Assembly: GCA_003456765.1 (NCBI GenBank)
Contig: DMOT01000222.1
Span: 1 to 6,171, forward strand
Length of the DNA stretch: 6,171 bases
Source of the DNA: Bacillota bacterium
GTDB lineage: Bacteria > Bacillota > DTU025
Reading direction: 5' to 3'
Under the pieces are notes generated by a model that did not search any database, had not been told where the DNA came from, and saw nothing but the letters and a program-made list of their open reading frames with translations. Made by a program: the position numbers and the translations under genes. Positions 4,736-6,171 of this stretch are shown in pieces; the first letter of the stretch is position 1, and each line of letters begins with the position of its first letter.

Positions 4736-6171
4736 ATGAAGCGTGAGAGGGTTCTGTTTTCGAAGATTCCGAGTGTTATCGAACTCCCCAGCCTCATCGA
4801 GATCCAGCACAAGTCCTACCAGTGGTTTCTCGAAGAGGGCTTGCTTGAGGCGTTCCGAGATATTTCGCCGGTCCAGGATTTCACCGGGAACCTTGTGCTT
4901 GAGTTTACCGGGTACGCTCTGGGCGAGCCGAAGCATACAGAGGAAGAATGCAAGAGGCGGGATGTTACGTATTCCGCTCCGCTCAATGCCAAGGTCAGGC
5001 TGATCAGTACGGAAACCGGAGAAGTCAAAGAGCAGGAAGTCTTCATGGGGGATTTTCCCCTGATGACCCAAACAGGCACGTTCATAATCAATGGGGCTGA
5101 GCGCGTAGTCGTCAGTCAATTGGTGAGATCTCCGGGCGCCTACTTCGAAGTAGACAAGAGCTCTTCGGGAAAAAGGATATATAAGGGTGCTATCAGGCCG
5201 AACAGGGGAGCATGGCTGGAATTCGAGACTGATGCTTCTGATATTGTCTGGGTGCGTGTGGACCGCACGAGAAAACTACCAGCGACAGTTCTGCTGAGAG
5301 CGGCAGGGCTCAGTTCCGACGATGAGATCGTTGAGGTCTTCGGGGAAAACGAGTACATACGTAACACGCTGGAACGCGACAACACAAAGAATGAAGAAGA
5401 GGCATTGATCGAGATCTATAAGCGGCTGCGGCCAGGCGAGCCGCCTGCGATCGAAAGCGCGAGGTCTCTGTTTGAGTTTCTGTTCTTTGACCCCAAGAGG
5501 TACGACCTGGCCGGGGTTGGCCGCTACAAGCTAAACAAGAAACTGGAGCTTGCCGACAGGCTGATTGGCCACAGGCTAGCCCAACCTCTCCATGAGGGCC
5601 TGGGAGAAGTCGCAAATCCGGCCATGACAGTTGTAGATCCGGAAACGGGAGAGGTCTCCTGGCCGGGTCTAGCTGATGAAAGTGTAGATGCAAGTGTTAG
5701 GCCAGTGTTTGAGGCAGGAGAGAAGATCACCGCCAGACGGGCTGAGCTCGTTAGGGAGCTTGAACAACAAGGCCGCCTAAGAGCAGCGATCCTGAACGCT
5801 CCGGACAATGCGCCTACAGAGCATGTCAAGGTTATTGGCAATGCGTATCCGCCGGAGCATCTGACGGTCATAACCCCGGCGGACATTTTGGCTACAGTGA
5901 ATTACCTCGTCAACCTCCCATATGGGGTCGGAACGATTGATGACATAGACCACCTGGGCAACAGGAGGCTCCGGTGTGTCGGAGAGCTTTTCCAAAACCA
6001 GTTCAGGATCGGCCTGGCACGAATGGAGCGGGTAATACGCGAACGCATGACAATTCAAGATGTCGATGCTGCAACGCCCAAAGCGCTCATGAACATCAGG
6101 CCGGTAGTGGCTGCGGTGAGAGAATTCTTCGGATCCAGCCAGCTATCGCAGTTTATGGATCAGACCAACCC
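4736..6171 (+). CDS. rpoB: DNA-directed RNA polymerase subunit beta (5' part, runs off the window)
   Basis: The beta subunit of RNA polymerase forms much of the catalytic cleft and is the target of rifampicin. About 478 codons are present of a protein normally near 1,150-1,250. Recognisable in order are [14 protein letters not shown] (about 11-24), [16 protein letters not shown] (about 102-111), [52 protein letters not shown] (402-411) and [15 protein letters not shown] (464-478), where the window ends inside rifampicin cluster I. The visible part of that cluster is wild-type-like. The start is uncertain: ATG 4736 has no good Shine-Dalgarno. In-frame GTG 4706 and ATG 4679 add 10 and 19 residues and give lengths nearer to relatives. 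Confidence 0.96.
   Translation, partial: MKRERVLFSKIPSVIELPSLIEIQHKSYQWFLEEGLLEAFRDISPVQDFTGNLVLEFTGYALGEPKHTEEECKRRDVTYSAPLNAKVRLISTETGEVKEQEVFMGDFPLMTQTGTFIINGAERVVVSQLVRSPGAYFEVDKSSSGKRIYKGAIRPNRGAWLEFETDASDIVWVRVDRTRKLPATVLLRAAGLSSDDEIVEVFGENEYIRNTLERDNTKNEEEALIEIYKRLRPGEPPAIESARSLFEFLFFDPKRYDLAGVGRYKLNKKLELADRLIGHRLAQPLHEGLGEVANPAMTVVDPETGEVSWPGLADESVDASVRPVFEAGEKITARRAELVRELEQQGRLRAAILNAPDNAPTEHVKVIGNAYPPEHLTVITPADILATVNYLVNLPYGVGTIDDIDHLGNRRLRCVGELFQNQFRIGLARMERVIRERMTIQDVDAATPKALMNIRPVVAAVREFFGSSQLSQFMDQTN

Noticed and set aside
4670..5119. Long minus-strand frames opposite the rpoB start
   Set aside because: They lie wholly opposite or next to conserved RpoB coding sequence and show no recognisable domain.
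1..6171. CRISPR arrays, insertion sequences, prophage or defence genes
   Set aside because: No spaced direct repeats, transposase, integrase or defence domains are visible. From rpmG onward this is a conserved housekeeping locus.

Overview
The window carries a rifampicin-target and ribosomal-stalk gene block in the order rpmG - secE - nusG - rplK - rplA - [L10 leader] - rplJ - rplL - [rpoB leader] - rpoB (5' part). All genes are on the + strand. The protein sequences resemble those of Bacillota: RpoB and NusG align by eye with Bacillus subtilis, SecE is the short single-span form, and Shine-Dalgarno sequences are strong and purine-rich (GGGGAGG, AGGAGGTG, GGAGGTG). Base composition is moderately GC-rich. 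I infer a deep-branching, clostridia-like or Limnochordia/Symbiobacteria-like member of Bacillota, but the sequence alone does not fix the genus.

Positions 1-843 hold no convincing protein gene. About the first 500 bases look like part of a long, highly folded non-coding RNA, with several perfect stems and purine-rich linkers. It ends in a hairpin that resembles domain V of a group II intron. Its family is not certain. Positions 500-713 hold more hairpins and no gene. A good promoter (TTGACA, 17 bp, extended -10) at 714-742 then starts the rpmG transcript.

Positions 844-3088 encode L33 (rpmG, only 49 codons), the SecE translocon subunit, the transcription factor NusG, and ribosomal proteins L11 and L1. 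A second promoter lies inside the 3' end of rpmG and reads into secE. secE and nusG overlap by four bases.

Positions 3089-3334 are an L10 leader. The L10-binding kink-turn core, a 9-bp antiterminator and an intrinsic terminator can all be drawn, and they compete for the same bases. This is autogenous control of rplJ-rplL by transcription attenuation. L10 and L7/L12 follow and together build the ribosomal stalk, whose base includes L11.

Positions 4290-4735 separate rplL from rpoB. They contain a long terminator-like hairpin, then a strong promoter (TTGACG, 17 bp, extended -10), then a roughly 270-base leader with three well-formed hairpins before RpoB. rpoB is open to the right edge and breaks off just as it enters rifampicin-resistance cluster I ([13 protein letters not shown]). 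The most interesting unexplained material is the non-coding RNA at the left end and the structured rpoB leader.
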